The notes beneath the pieces were generated by a model. The model had not been told where the DNA came from, ran no database searches, and saw only the letters and a list, made by a program, of their open reading frames with translations. The translations under genes and the position numbers were made by a program. From Siphonodentalium dalli (Eukaryota; Mollusca; Scaphopoda; Gadilida; Siphonodentaliidae), in NCBI GenBank assembly GCA_032622095.1, contig CP136068.1:158545465-158609464 (forward strand): a stretch of 64,000 bases of DNA, read 5' to 3'. Position 1 is the stretch's first letter; each line of letters begins with the position of its first letter. Below are positions 21,991 through 33,603 of the stretch, in pieces.

Positions 21991-22171
21991 GGAACCCTGG
22001 TTTATACTCCTTGACTGCCGATACGCTGTAGCTAACAGCTCAGTGCTGACCAAGCCTTGAAATAGTATGTCTGTTATTTGCGGTCTAGTTATGGTTTTAC
22101 CACATAAATTACCACATAAATATCCCCAGTTATTGGATCAATTACTTAGCGCAGTACAGTAATATAACCAT

Positions 22172-22326
22172 CAAGCCTTGAAATAGGGTGTCTGTCTGTC
22201 ATTTGCAGAATGAGGTCCCCAGAGGGTGAATTTAGTGATGCTACCCTGCATAGCAGGCTAGCATCACCAAATTCACCCTCTGGGGACCTCATTCTGCAAA
22301 TGACAGACACCCTATTTCAAGGCTTG
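22172..22326. mobile_element. Family A element, short form (155 bp)
   Basis: It has an exact 8-bp target duplication ATAACCAT (22164-22171, 22327-22334), within the PP2C exon pseudocopy. A 4-bp TCTG repeat near the left end adds a few bases. Confidence 0.93.
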
Positions 22327-22435
22327 ATAACCATCCAGGTCATCATCTTACTACCAGGCTCTCGAATGAATATATGAATGGCAGTGGTTGTGATTCTGAT
22401 GTACACCATGATTTAATTGATTTAACCCTTTACCC

Positions 22436-22800
22436 AACAAACCGGCCAAATAAAGCTTCAACAGCCTAAAATATCTTTGGTCTGTCTCAATAGAACCATA
22501 CAAATATGGATATCATTGGAACCGGCTCCTTGACCACATTGTGATAGTTACAGTTATGGCAATGCATTCTCTTATATATGCGAGTCGACCATAGGTCGCC
22601 TCGCATATATAAGAGAATGCATTGGCTTAAAAAAAATCTTTTTTTAACACTTTTTACCATTTTTTCTTACATTCTTTAACAATTTTATAATTTTTAATGT
22701 GTTAAGCCAATGCATTCTCTTATATATGCGAGGCGACCTATGGTCGACTCGCATATATAAGAGAATGCATTGGCACAGGGCCCTTCTGTTGGGTAAAGGG
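22436..22800. mobile_element. Family C piggyBac-like MITE (365 bp)
   Basis: TTAA at 22432-22435 and 22801-22804, canonical ends, two hairpins. It lacks a few bases (AAACCGCC near the left end, CCCTGTGCC before the first hairpin) present in other copies. Confidence 0.92.
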
Positions 22801-22804
22801 TTAA

Positions 22805-23388
22805 GAAATCTGTGATTAGCCAGGGTTTTCCCATAGAGGGGCAGCTGTTCCTTTTCCCGATCCAGATTAATGCTAACATATATATATACACAGCTGTGTA
22901 TCTGCCACTAAATAAAACCAAAGGGAATGATAAATGAAGATCATGTTATTTGCCAGCTAATGCTGATCACTAGTGAACCAATTTGCGGAAAAAGAATGCT
23001 TTTTTAGGGCTACACACATTGACAATTACTGCCTTATTCTAAAAGATATCAAAGTGGTTATCGCTAAAAGCCACGGGTTGGTTCTGCCTGGTTACATCGC
23101 GATTACATAACAGGTCCAGATGTTAGCCACTGAAGATTAATCAGGAATATTTCATAGTATAAAATTGTTTTCATTGATGTAATGAAGTCGGACATAGAAA
23201 TAAATTATGAATTTTTTTTCCCCTCTACCGTTGTCAGTATACTTATTTCACCCGCATATTTAAATCTGACATTTTCGTTGTAAAATTTACAGTAACCACA
23301 ATATCGTATACAATGTTATATTGACAATACCATTACTATACTCAACCCTTCAATTTGTTAAAAATAAAATGCAATTATAATTTCTGGG
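22805..23388. other. Intergenic, no recognised feature
   Basis: AT-rich unique-looking sequence between transposons. No exon with splice signals and a recognisable product was seen on either strand. Confidence 0.5.
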
Positions 23389-23687
23389 TACTATACATTA
23401 AATCCGGCCATTTATGAGACCATCTCCTTTTATACTCAACAGAATATATGCAACAAATTAATGAATTTGAGCCATGGATTAGTGCAAAATATACTTGTGT
23501 GCTCCAAGAACGATGCAAACAACATGGTAATTATAATGAAAATGAATTTATAACTTCAGTTCATAGAGCACACAAGTGTATTTTGCACTAACCCATGGTT
23601 CAAATTCATTCATTTGTTGCATATATTCTGTTGAGTATAAAAGGAGATGGTCCCATAAATGGTCAGATTTAGTGTACAGTCCCCCTT
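23389..23687. mobile_element. Family F foldback element (about 299 bp)
   Basis: The arms TTAAATCCGGCCATTTATG and CATAAATGGTCAGATTTAG are inverted, continuing through CTCCTTTTATACTCAACAGA and GTGTGCTC, with a short unpaired centre around AACATGGTAATTATAATGAA. A diverged copy is at 29752-30057. Superfamily unknown. Confidence 0.82.
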
Positions 23688-23690
23688 TAA

Positions 23691-24066
23691 CCCTTTACCC
23701 AACAAACCGGCCAAAACCGGCCAAATAAAGCTGCAACAGCCTAAAATATCTTCGGTCTGTCTCAATAGAACCATACAAATATGGATATCATTGGAACCGG
23801 CTCATTGACCACATTGTGATGGTTATAGTTATGCCCTGTGCCAATGCATTCTCTTATATATGCGAGTCGACCATAGGTCGCCTCGCATATATAAGAGAAT
23901 GCATTGGCCTAAAAAAAATTTACCATTTTTTCTTACATTCTTTAACAATTTTATAATTTTTAATGTGTTAAGCCAATGCATTCTCTTATATATGCGAGGC
24001 GACCTATGGTCGACTCGCATATATAAGAGAATGCATTGGCACAGGGCCGTTCTGTTGGGTAAAGGG
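23691..24066. mobile_element. Family C piggyBac-like MITE (376 bp)
   Basis: TTAA flanks 23687-23690 and 24067-24070, two complete hairpins with a shortened spacer. It inserted at the edge of the family F element. Confidence 0.93.
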
Positions 24067-24323
24067 TTAATCCACTTTAAAAATAACAATTTGCATTCAG
24101 AACTTGGGCTTAAATTATCACTGATTTACAAAAGAACTAATAGATATTCTCAACTGGCAGAGATTTTCCCACAGCCACGAAAGGGATATAATTACCACAC
24201 CCCTAGGGGAAACCCTGGATAAGCATAACATCTGTGATAACTATTATAAATTTATCTGTTGATTTATACTGTACTACATGTATTAAAGTTGATTAATTAT
24301 AATTCTCTTTTATTTGGTATTAA

Positions 24324-24665
24324 CCCTTTCAGTGCCAAGTTCCGATTTTTGTATCAACCCATATACCCTGTGCCAATGCATTCTCTTATATATGCGAGTC
24401 GACCATAGGTCGCCTCGCATATATAAGAGAATGCATTGGCCTAACAATTTTTCATCATTTGTTATTATTTTTTACAATTTTTTACAATTTTAATAATTTT
24501 TTCTTATATACTTTAACAGAGTTGTAGGTTTAGTGCCAGGGAATCTTACGTTTTTCATGGGCATCAAAATTATTACTATGAATAATTGGTGATAGTTTTG
24601 AGTCATAACATGCCCCTAAGGTTTTATCCAGTTTGTTTTTAAATTCGCTATAGCATGCTTAAGCA
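24324..24665. mobile_element. C'-type TTAA element, truncated
   Basis: Preceded by TTAA (24320-24323) and starting CCCTTTCAGTGCCAAG, it carries one hairpin (about 24373-24439) and then the reverse complement of the interior of 19279-19761. It breaks at the GCTTAAGC palindrome, where a family D-like fragment follows. Confidence 0.8.
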
Positions 24666-24770
24666 GCCCTCTTAATTCAGATTGTTTGGCTTCGGAAATC
24701 CGCTACGGCAACAGTATGCAGTGGCCCAGTTTTCAACCCAAAAAAATATAAATTTTAAAGCCATTTAAAG
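24666..24770. repeat. Family D end-like fragment
   Basis: CCCTCTTAATTCAGATTGTT and GGCTTCGGAAATC resemble the right third of the D element at 54783-55620 (GCCCTCATAAATTGGCTTCG and its inverted partner). No intact end is present. Confidence 0.5.
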
Positions 24771-26039
24771 ATGGTCTATCTCTTTCGGGCCACAATTACA
24801 ACATATATATTTAAAAAAAACAATTTCAAGACATTATATTAATAACTTTTTCTGTGAATAAAACACTGACAAACTGAAGATTGTGTATATCATTTGTCTA
24901 TAAAGGCACAATAAATTGGTGTTTTCCTGAGGTTGTAGACCAAAAATCTGACATTTTGCCTTGGTAGAAAGTGCTAGCGGCCATGAAACTTATGAGAGAG
25001 TAGTGTAGCAATGTATGCACAAGTTGTACAACACAGGTTATGCACAATTTGGCTAGTTTGGGTGACAGGGATCATAATAATAATTTTGATTAACTAAAGG
25101 ATGTTCCAAATTGTTATATTTGACCTCTTGGGCCACATTATGGTATACAATGTAACAAGTTGGAAAACATAAAACTATCGTTCTGACTTACCGAACTTCA
25201 AACTAAATGTCAAAATGTTGCCGACGTTGCAAACTTCTTGTGGCATCTCTTAATTTTGTACGTTAACTCAAGAGAATACAAAAGAAACAGTCCATATATA
25301 GCTCCATGAAATTTGTGTGCTAATTTCCAATACTATTTACAGCGTCATGATTTCTTTATTTGATTGGGAGTCGCACAAAGTCTTGAAAAGTACATTCGGA
25401 GCAACACCAAGTCCATCAGTGACTTGTCAGACTAGAAGCCATTGTACTATACATTGGGTCTATGTTACGTAACTTGCGTTGCATCAGAAGCTTGAAATGT
25501 ACATGTATAATATTCTAACTGGACTCTACACTGACATTCACAAGACTCACAACTTGCACGAAACGATTTGCAGCACAGTATATTCACAGAATAGACGGCC
25601 CATTCAAACAACTACTTCGGCGTACTGCATGCACAGTCTGTGCATTTGTCACTAAGATTAACCTGAGCAACATCGATTAATAATTTGATATACATTGTAA
25701 AAGTCTCATTCCACAAATGTGCATGCCACTACGTCGTGACTCGTGAGCTCGTTTCATGGCTGCATCGGCCACGAGACCAAACCTTAAGTCCTTGCATAAC
25801 CCTTCGACGATAGCGTGGTCAATTCTACTCACACTTTATGTAGAATCTGCAGATATATAACATATTTAGTGTACTGTGCGCCGTTGTGGACAACTTAAAT
25901 GAAATTATGTGCCGTTGGTATTCACTGACATGTGCTATACCAAGTATTAACAAGGCACCCTATTCCCGGTTCCTACAGATCATATTCCCGGGGAATGAGT
26001 ATGGGACCCGGGAACCGGGAACTTCCCGTTCCCGGGATT
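24771..26039. other. Intergenic, no recognised feature
   Basis: No exon or transposon ends were recognised. A short palindrome-rich CCCGGTTCC/CCCGGGAACCGGGAAC block lies at about 25962-26035. Confidence 0.45.
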
Positions 26040-26450
26040 AAACTCTAGTAGCAAGTGGGAGAACTGTATCTCTATCTCAGATCGTCTAAAGTTTCATGGC
26101 CGATATGTTCTAAAAATAGCCTGCAAATATGTCCCAATTGATTGTATGTATTATACCAGAACATTGGAAATAAAATCAATATTATTTGATAGAAGCAAGC
26201 CTTGAAATAGGGTGTCTGTCATTTGCAGAATGAGGTCCCCAGAGGGTGAATTTAGTGATGCTACCCCGCATAGCGGGCTAGCATCACCAAATTCACCCTC
26301 TGGGAACCTCATTCTGCAAATGACAGACACCCTATTTCAAGGCTTGGATAGAAGCATTTCCGGACAGGTGTCTTTGATTCATATTTATTATTTTATACCC
26401 AGGAAACTATATAAAACTTGTTATAGGAAGAGATAGACCATCTTTAAAGC
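26040..26450. repeat. Family H dispersed repeat, interrupted by an A element
   Basis: It matches 15345-15645 on both sides of the A element at 26196-26346 (GATAGAAGCATTTCCGGACA after it). A tail of the same repeat (AAGATGGTCTATCTCTTTC) is seen inverted near 24770. Confidence 0.72.
26196..26346. mobile_element. Family A element, short form (151 bp)
   Basis: Exact 8-bp target duplication GATAGAAG (26188-26195, 26347-26354). The related empty site at about 15521 reads GATAAAAG. Confidence 0.94.
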
Positions 26451-26467
26451 TATATATTTCCCAGATT

Positions 26468-26908
26468 AAAGCCTGAGTTTAGTGTGCCTGTCATTTGCAG
26501 AATGAGGTCCCTAGAGGATGAATTTAGTGACGCTATCCTGCATAGTGGGATAGCATCACCAAATTCACTCTCTGGGGACCTCATTCTGCCTGGCCTCATC
26601 TACTATATATGGGAGACATAGACTCAGATTGAGGTTCCCAAATGGTGAATATTGTGATGAACACCCATTGGGAACCTCATTTATACAATGTGTTGTCTGC
26701 CAATATGGGGATATAGAGAAACTAAAAAGGAAATAGAATCTATGTGAAGAAATTATAGAAACTTTCCAGAGAAGATGTGGCCTAAGCAGAATTAGGTCCC
26801 CAGAGGGTGAATTTAGTGATGGTAGCCTGCTATGTGGGATAGCGTCACTAAATTCACCCTGTGGGGACCTCATTCTTCAAAAACACAGGCACACTAAACT
26901 CAGACTTG
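26468..26908. mobile_element. Family A2 element (441 bp)
   Basis: Ends AAAGCCTGAGTTTAGTGTG and CACTAAACTCAGACTTG. Flanks CCCAGATT and CCCAGATA give an 8-bp target duplication with one change. The interior has a second foldback (GTTCCCAAATGGTGAATATT with CCCATTGGGAACCTC) and an A-rich stretch. Confidence 0.85.
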
Positions 26909-27464
26909 CCCAGATACGATTCATGACAGGGACTAGCCCAGAGGTTTCAAATTGGGAGAAGTCACTTCTCCCTGTTTGGTTATTAGGGAGAAGTTGACTG
27001 ATATCAGGGAGAATTAAGTGACAATGGCTTAAGTTTACACCTCAACATCGCCCTTCTATGATCCAATAAGTATTATGCAAGTCGCAAACCCAATTATAAA
27101 ACCATATACTTTAATTATGCTGTTTAGACAGTTGTATGCTGGTATATGCAAGAGAAGTCACTAATATAATAGGGAGCAGTGGCACATTTTAGAGAGAAGA
27201 TATCTCCCAAGTTGCCCTCTAACTGGTCCCGGAATCAGAAGGTTCATTTGTGGGGAACCCTAATCCTTCCTTATTGTGAATTTAAATATTTTTGCCATCT
27301 CTGGACAAATTACGTTGGTCTGTGCTATGCAACAACCCGACTGCACCATTTGGGGGGGGGGGTGGGCTTGAGGCCATGGTTAATTAATTTTATGTTTGAC
27401 ATCAATCGTTGCATTTCAATTTTTGGCAGAAAATAATAATGAATTTCGGTAATTTGTTAAATTC

Positions 27465-27929
27465 ATATGTGACCCGCCATATCAAATCCAGTCGTAAGTC
27501 GGGATTTTTTTTACCCTGTGCCAATGCATTCTCTTATATATGCGAGTCGACCATAGGTCGCCTCGCATATATAAGAGAATGCATTGGCCTAACAATTTGT
27601 TATCATTTTTTTTAAATAAATGTTTCTTACAATTTTTAGGACATGAAATAAAAAACATCCATTACCCTGCAGGGAGCCCCACACATATATAGAAGCATAT
27701 AGAAGAGTGTCGTCTGCTCATGTTTGTCTGGGGCTCTGTATGGGTGAAATTATAAAATTGTTAAAGAGTACAAGAAAAAATGATTAAAATTGTAAAAAAT
27801 TGTTAGGCCAATGCATTCTCTTATATATGCGAGGCGACCTATGGTCGACTCGCATATATAAGAGAATGCATTGGCACAGGGTAAAAAAATCCCGACTTAC
27901 GACTGGATTTGATATGGCGGGTCCCATAT
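27465..27929. mobile_element. Family E foldback element (about 465 bp)
   Basis: The inverted ends contain GACCCGCCATATCAAATCC and CCAGTCGTAAGTCGGGATTT. They are unlike families C, C' and C'', yet the element carries two complete 67-bp hairpins directly inside its ends, plus the AGCAGACGACACTC module (about 27680-27745). Target duplication is unclear. Confidence 0.87.
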
Positions 27930-28101
27930 AGGAACATTTACTCTTAGTTTCCTAGACAGCTGCTTCATTAACATTAAATTAATGTAAACAAAATTGGTGT
28001 TACTATAGATGTAACTTCAGAAACCTATCGTGAATAATCAACAATCAATGCATTTCGCATGTAATTCTCAGAATCCTGGATGACGCTAAACATACACTTA
28101 A

Positions 28102-28687
28102 CAAGAGGTGTGCACTCGAGTGCTAGCATACGCCCACCGTGGCAAATTCAACCCGCATTATCCGTAAACCCAACAAAAAAGATTTTTAACTTTAAAGAAA
28201 AATTCGGACTATAATATCGATATGGTGTCACAAGAAGCTTGTACAGAAAAAATTATTCAAATTGGTTCATATTTGTTAAAGTTATTAAGTCGGACAGAAT
28301 TTTCTAAGTCAAAATAAGTCGAAAATGAAGTGTAATATTACGAAAAACAGTCTGAGCCAATCCCTAGCCGCATCATGTAGAGAGGGTATTGTGAGAAGCA
28401 TGTATACCAAAAATTATTGAAATCGGTTCATATTTGTTAAAGTTATTAAGTCGGACAGAATTTTCTAAGTCAAAATAAGTCGAAAATGAGGCGCAATTAG
28501 CATCATGCGGAGAGACAGTCCCAAGGAGATTGCATACAAAAAATTATTGAAATCGGTTCATAGTTGTTCGAGTTATGAGGTCGGACGGATGGACGGACAC
28601 ACGGACGGAGAAAGCGTGACGGACGCACAGACAGACGCAGTCAATCCAGTATACCCCCCATTTTCTTCGAAAGTGGGGGTATAATTA
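28102..28687. repeat. ACAAGAG-start repeat with GGACGG run and 3' hairpin
   Basis: Starts ACAAGAGGTGTGCACTCGAG. It holds internal repeats of ATTGAAATCGGTTCATA and TTATTAAGTCGGACAGAATT, then GGACGGATGGACGGACAC, and ends in a hairpin ATACCCCCCATTTTC/GAAAGTGGGGGTAT. It interrupts a 71-bp unit of family G. I could not assign it to a transposon class. Confidence 0.7.
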
Positions 28688-29035
28688 ACCATACATACAC
28701 TTAATTAACCATGGCTTAATCTCAAGATGGTGGATTACATTGAACTATGCTGGATGATGCTAAACATACACTTAATTAACCATGGCTTAATCTCAAGACG
28801 TGGATTACATTGAACTATGCTGGATGATGCTAAACATACACTTAATTAACCATGGCTTCATTTCAAGACGATGGACTACATTGAACTATGCTGGATGACG
28901 CTAAACATACACTTAATTAACCATGGCTTAATCTCAAGATGGTGGATTACATTGAACTATGCTGGATGACGCTAAACATACACTTAATTAACCATGGCTT
29001 AATCTCAAGACGATGGATTACATTGAACTATGCTA
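28688..29035. repeat. 71-bp minisatellite, about 5 units
   Basis: Units contain GCTAAACATACACTTAATTA, ACCATGGCTTAATCTCAAGA and TGGATTACATTGAACTATGC. The paralogous region near 54640-54690 has one unit, so this copy expanded. Confidence 0.9.
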
Positions 29036-29751
29036 ATTGATAGAATATCACAGTTTAATTTACTATTTACAACAAATTGTTAAAGTCTTACAAATCTGGG
29101 GGTCACGCAGATATAAAGCACTCACTCATAAAGTCATAACATACACTGATGAACTGCATGATTTATTTTATGCTGTAGCTTTGATGAATCAGTGATTATT
29201 CTATGGATTTCTTGACATTCACAAATAAACACACATATGAAAATCAGTATCATGCCGCGTTAGTAAAAACAGGTCTTGAAATAACCAAATTATTTACTTA
29301 TTATACTACAGGGACTAAATTTTCAGAGTAGCCTTGACTGACTTAGGTAATTAAAGGGACCACAGTGGGTAAATATGCAAAAAACATCACCATGGAGAAA
29401 TAGGTGAACTGTGTTATATTAATTATCAGGAGTTCTTCTGATTTGTCAACAAACATCGTTCATCGTGTAGTAAGTTCAAATATTTCAGTCTGGATATGAT
29501 TTTCTGAATATTTTTCAATGCTTTGACCTTTTCCAATGTTTATCGTCAAGTTTTGATTAAACTTTGGTATCAAATTGGATTTTTATTGGTAATTCCATTG
29601 TAAAATGTTTACATTGACATGCAAGATCTCATTATTGTGAGTTTTTAATAATGGAAATAAGAACAAAGTCAATCTATTATTTCGTGTACTTGTTGATGAT
29701 AGTTGTTTTACAGACTTTAGGTTATTTCCCAGGCATTGAGTCCCTTTAAAG

Positions 29752-30057
29752 GGGGGCTGTACAATAAATCCGACCATTTATGGGACATCTCCTTTTATAC
29801 TCAACAGAATTTATGCAACAAACGAATGAATTTGAGCCAGGGATGAGTGAAATGAACGATGTAAACAACATGGTAATTATAAAATAATAATGAAAATGAG
29901 CCATAAACTCATTTTTTTTTATAATTATCAGGATTACGTGGTTATTTGTGTATGTGAGTTTAATTAACTCTCATTCTTGACTCATAGTAATTCTGTTATC
30001 AGGTATTTTCTGTTGAGTATACCGGTAGTAGGCTGGATTTAGGTATAGTTCCCATAA
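29752..30057. mobile_element. Family F foldback element, diverged copy
   Basis: The left arm (ACAATAAATCCGACCATTTA, CTCCTTTTATACTCAACAGA) matches 23389-23687 well. The right arm is degraded (TTTTCTGTTGAGTATACCGG). Confidence 0.7.
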
Positions 30058-30158
30058 AAGTCAAATATTAGACATAATATATTTCCCACACATTTTTGAG
30101 AATGCTAATTTAAATATTTTACAAAAAAAATAGATGTGGGACTATAACAATGGGACTA

Positions 30159-30371
30159 CAGTAATGACCTAAATAATCGACTACTTAACCACAGCAGAAA
30201 TATGGGTAATTTTTCAGCATTTAGTCGTAAATATGGCTTGCTGCCATTCATCGGAAAGCTCTCATTGAGAGCTTTCCGATGAATGGCAACAAGCCATATT
30301 TCCGACTAAATCCTGAAAAATTACCCATAATTCTGTGGTGGTTAAGTAGTCAATTATTTAGGGCATTACTG
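30159..30371. mobile_element. Family B MITE (213 bp)
   Basis: TA-flanked CAGTAATGACC and GGGCATTACTG ends, with paired arms around GCTCTCATTGAGAGC. Confidence 0.92.
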
Positions 30372-30552
30372 TAAGATACCCGCTGCAGTGCAATTGGGCT
30401 ACATTAAGGGTAGCCATATTAACATATATATTTTGGAAAAAAACAAACAAACAAGGAATAAAAGCTGAGACAAAATTATGCATGTTACGATCAAACTCAT
30501 AATCGCAGGTCCACAGGTTCACATAGTGGTAAATATATGTGCCAAGCTTAAC

Positions 30553-31335
30553 TAGAGGTGTGACTGTCCCAATGGGACTACGGATACCCCCCTGTTTTTA
30601 AAATACTAAGATGTTTCACATGTCAGTAAACATTTAGTTAAAATAATAAAATAACAGTTCCCATTGCAGGTGTACAACCATAACCCTAATCTTAAACCTA
30701 TTGACCAAAAAATGTAGGAATAAAAGCTTGGACAAAATTATGAATGTTGCGAAAAAAATTCTAAGTCGAAAAAGGGGAATAACTCCACACAAAACATGTC
30801 GGACAGACGTCATAATCGCAGGTGCACAGGTTCCCATGGTACTAAATATCAGTGCCAAGATTAAAAAACATTGACCGAAAAATGTAGGAATAAAAGCTCG
30901 GACAAAATTATGCATGTTGCAAAAAAGTTTCTAAGTCGAAAAAGGGGGATAACTCCACCAAAAAATGTCGGACAGACGTCATAATCGCAGGTGCACAAGT
31001 TCCCATTGTACTAAATATCTGTGCCACGTTTTAAAAAAATTGACAGAAAAATGTAGGAATAAAAGCTCTGACAATAGTATACATGTTGCGAAAAATTTCT
31101 AATTCGAAAAAGAGGGGATAACTCCACCAAAAAAAGGCCGACAGACGTCATAATCGCAGGTGCACAGGTTCCCATGGTGGTTGATGTCTGTGCCAAGTTT
31201 CACGGAAATTGATAAAAAAAACGACTGAGAAAAACTCCGGACAAATTTGTGTCCACGGACGGACGACAGACGACGGACAAGCTGACTCCAGTATACCCCC
31301 CCTAACTTCGTTGCGGGGGGCCCTAACTTCGTTGC
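30553..31335. repeat. ACTAGAGGTGTG repeat with internal modules and 3' hairpin
   Basis: Starts AACTAGAGGTGTGACTGTCC. It contains at least three modules of about 200 bp, each with AATGTAGGAATAAAAGCTC, TTCTAAGTCGAAAAAGGGG and CATAATCGCAGGTGCACAGG. It ends with GGACGGACGAC and a TATACCCCCCCTAACTTCG hairpin-like end. The same style as 28102 and 34315. Confidence 0.68.
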
Positions 31336-31499
31336 CGGGGGTATAAAAAACATTGCCTGAAAAACATACAAATACAAGCTCGGACAAAGTTGTGGCCACG
31401 GACAGACAGACAAGTCGATTCCTATATATACCCATAACTTCGTTATTGACTAACCAATCACGACAAGCCTTCCAAGCAGTTTTAAGCGAGGTCATATTA

Positions 31500-33400
31500 C
31501 TATTTTAGTTGGTGAATCGGAGTACTGCTCCATATTCCATGTTGGTGAATCGGAGAAAAAAGTACTGCTCAAAATTCCAGGTTTTAAATTGAAATTCTGT
31601 GTTTTAGACAGGATGGAATTTAGAAGTTCAAATGTTACTATTTGTATAACACTTTGTGTGAGTTATGTTTAAAAAACACTCTTTTCAATCATTTTTAAAC
31701 AAAATGTTTGGCATAATATTTTTTTTCCCCCGGCACATGTTTTGGGAATGCTAATTTGGATATTTAAAGAAAATTTATGTAGTTGGAAGTGTAGTCCGAG
31801 AAGATATAACTTATTTTAGTTATGTATCAATGACTGGGAAAATGATCACAACTTTCAGTTGGGCCACATATACAAATTAATACCATCATCGCATACTATA
31901 ATATAGTATTAACAGTCATTGTGAAGAAAAAAAGTTGTTACTCTCCACTGTAGGTATAAAAGCACATTGTACACATGTAGGTATTAATGTTTCCTATACA
32001 ATTTGAACGGCAAAGTGATATCCCTACAGTGGGGACTACAATGCTTGTTCCGCATTACATTAACACCGTGAGAAATTCCAGTTCCAAGTTGCCACGTTAG
32101 TAAACAAAACGTTGGTTTAATATTATACTTTCATAAATCTGTGATATTATGTGACCAAAAACATTTTATCATAAATTTCAATAGTTTTTTTCACAATTCC
32201 CTCAGGTTTCATATTCCTTTGCCAGGTAACAGTACTATTGTACTGAGTTGCCACAGGGTCCATGGGGGGTTGAACTGTTGACAAATTTCTTTGATGTTTT
32301 AAGTTCTAACTTTCATATATTATTCTTATCAGTAGGATCATGGTACAAACAAATTTGGTATTCAGAAACACTACGTTGTGTATTATATATATATTTTTTC
32401 CCCAGACCCTACCCAAAATTTCAAGAAAGAGTAGATAGCAACAGATATGTAGGTAAATTAAAAAATAATTCGCAACTACAAGTAATCACTGGACTGGATA
32501 GTTTTACTAAATGTTCATCTAAATATAACAAAAGTCATGTAGCATAAATTATATCTTTGAAGCTATGATACATAATCCAAATTAACGAATTTCTATTTCT
32601 TTGGCTTCGGGGGTAAAAAATATTTGATTCGAGTCGAGGAACCCACCCATCAAAGCTCAGAGTGATCAGATATCAATTTTTGAAATTTGTTATTTCTCGA
32701 AATGTGTACTTATTTGTGGCCCAGAAATAAGTCGACAAACCGAAGGTCTTGGACAAAATTGGGGATGAAGATGGATAACTCTAAAATCAAGTGGTAATAC
32801 GGCCAAATTTCATGGTACTCAAGTGATACTATGGCCATATTTCATTCAACAACATGTTGATAAATAACATGTTTTGGAAAATTTTACACCACAGTTGACA
32901 GCGGTAAGCATTATTTTGTGGTAATTAATCGATTCTGATATCTAAAGCGTATTTTGAAGAAATGTTGTTGTAACTTGATGATATGGGGACCGACTGATCA
33001 CATTGAGTACCTTTAATGAAAATTTAGTTTTCTATACACTTTAATCATTCATGATTTAATCATCCAGATTGAAATTTCTAAAAAATTGAGCAGGGAGGTT
33101 TTTTTAGGATAGGACAGGTGAAACAATTTTTTTTTAAATATTGGTTTTATGTAACTGACGAGTCACAATATGTTGCATCAGGCCAAAAATGTACCAATGT
33201 GGTAATTAATGTGCCATTGTGGTAATTATGGTGCCTGTTGGTAAAGACTTCACCAACCATCCTTCCGACATCTAACAGATATGTCATAGTTGTCACTTCT
33301 CCGCAGAACATGCAGCAATAACATACTCTCCACTCCTGTCGATTCAATTCACATGCTCAACAGCTTACTCTGTACTTGTGACAATTCCACATGCTAACTC
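31500..33400. other. Intergenic / NAA50 3' flank, no recognised feature
   Basis: AT-rich sequence with no transposon end or exon that I could recognise. Minus-strand ATTAAA-like signals (TTTAAT on the plus strand at about 33043 and 33055) could serve NAA50 polyadenylation, but this is weak. Confidence 0.4.
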
Positions 33401-33419
33401 TAGAATCTTCTCAGTGTCT

Positions 33420-33603
33420 CTATTTCGCACTTTTTAGTGAATTTTCTTCAATAATTTTGTCCTTAGATTTCCTGAATGATTTTTGTAGAACGTAAGCGTC
33501 GGCAGGCTCTATTCTCTTGTAATAGTTTTTTTTCTCTTCAACAATTTCAAAGCCGAAATTCTCGTAAAACTGAATAGCTCCTTCGTTGTTTATTTGCACA
33601 TGG
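33420..33603 (-). CDS. NAA50: NAA50 (San) N-alpha-acetyltransferase, last exon
   Basis: The minus-strand exon follows CTATCTTTGCAG and reads from the last base of a split Leu codon to TAG at 33420-33422. It encodes the C-terminal third of the GNAT fold: [20 protein letters not shown] and then [15 protein letters not shown], segments highly conserved in animal NAA50. NAA50 acetylates N termini (preferring Met-hydrophobic) and lysines, works with the NatA complex, and is needed for sister-chromatid cohesion in flies and human cells. The tail (about 20 residues, Lys-rich) is variable in the family. Confidence 0.93.

Larger units (their letters stand above)
20458..22159. mobile_element. Family D element enlarged by a minisatellite and A fragments
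   Basis: The ends CTGTACTGCCCTAAGTA and TACTTAGCGCAGTACAG are inverted and flanked by TA (20456-20457, 22160-22161), suggesting a Tc1/mariner-like mechanism. The copy at 54783-55620 is 838 bp; this one is 1702 bp because it holds a truncated A element (20637-20872), a G-rich minisatellite (20873-21903) and another A fragment (22051-22082). Confidence 0.82.
19766..22431 (+). pseudogene. Decayed tandem copy of the PP2C terminal-exon 3' end, split by insertions
   Basis: Fragments between the transposons line up in order with the real exon and early 3' flank (about 19130-19275): ATGAGGCACAG (19766-19776), ATGG..GTGTTTAG (20003-20019), GTATTTAGTTCAGGCGGC (20171-20188) to CATGAGATA (20219), then ATAACCATCCAGGTCATC to CTCGAATGAATATATGAATG (22327-22380). 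The copy has small indels and substitutions and cannot be translated. Six mobile elements lie inside it, and a further one (22436) abuts its 3' side. Confidence 0.82.
27425..29105. repeat. Family G dispersed repeat, expanded and invaded copy
   Basis: The outer parts (GGCAGAAAATAATAATGAAT at the left, TTAAAGTCTTACAAATCTGG at the right) match 54410-54780. Compared with that 370-bp copy, this one has gained the E element (27465-27929), an ACAAGAG repeat (28102-28687) and extra 71-bp units (28688-29035). Confidence 0.78.

Noticed and set aside
30634-31495. Minus-strand open frames of 93-115 codons
   Set aside because: They run through the repeated modules of the 30553 repeat and its hairpin end; no family resemblance and no splice context.
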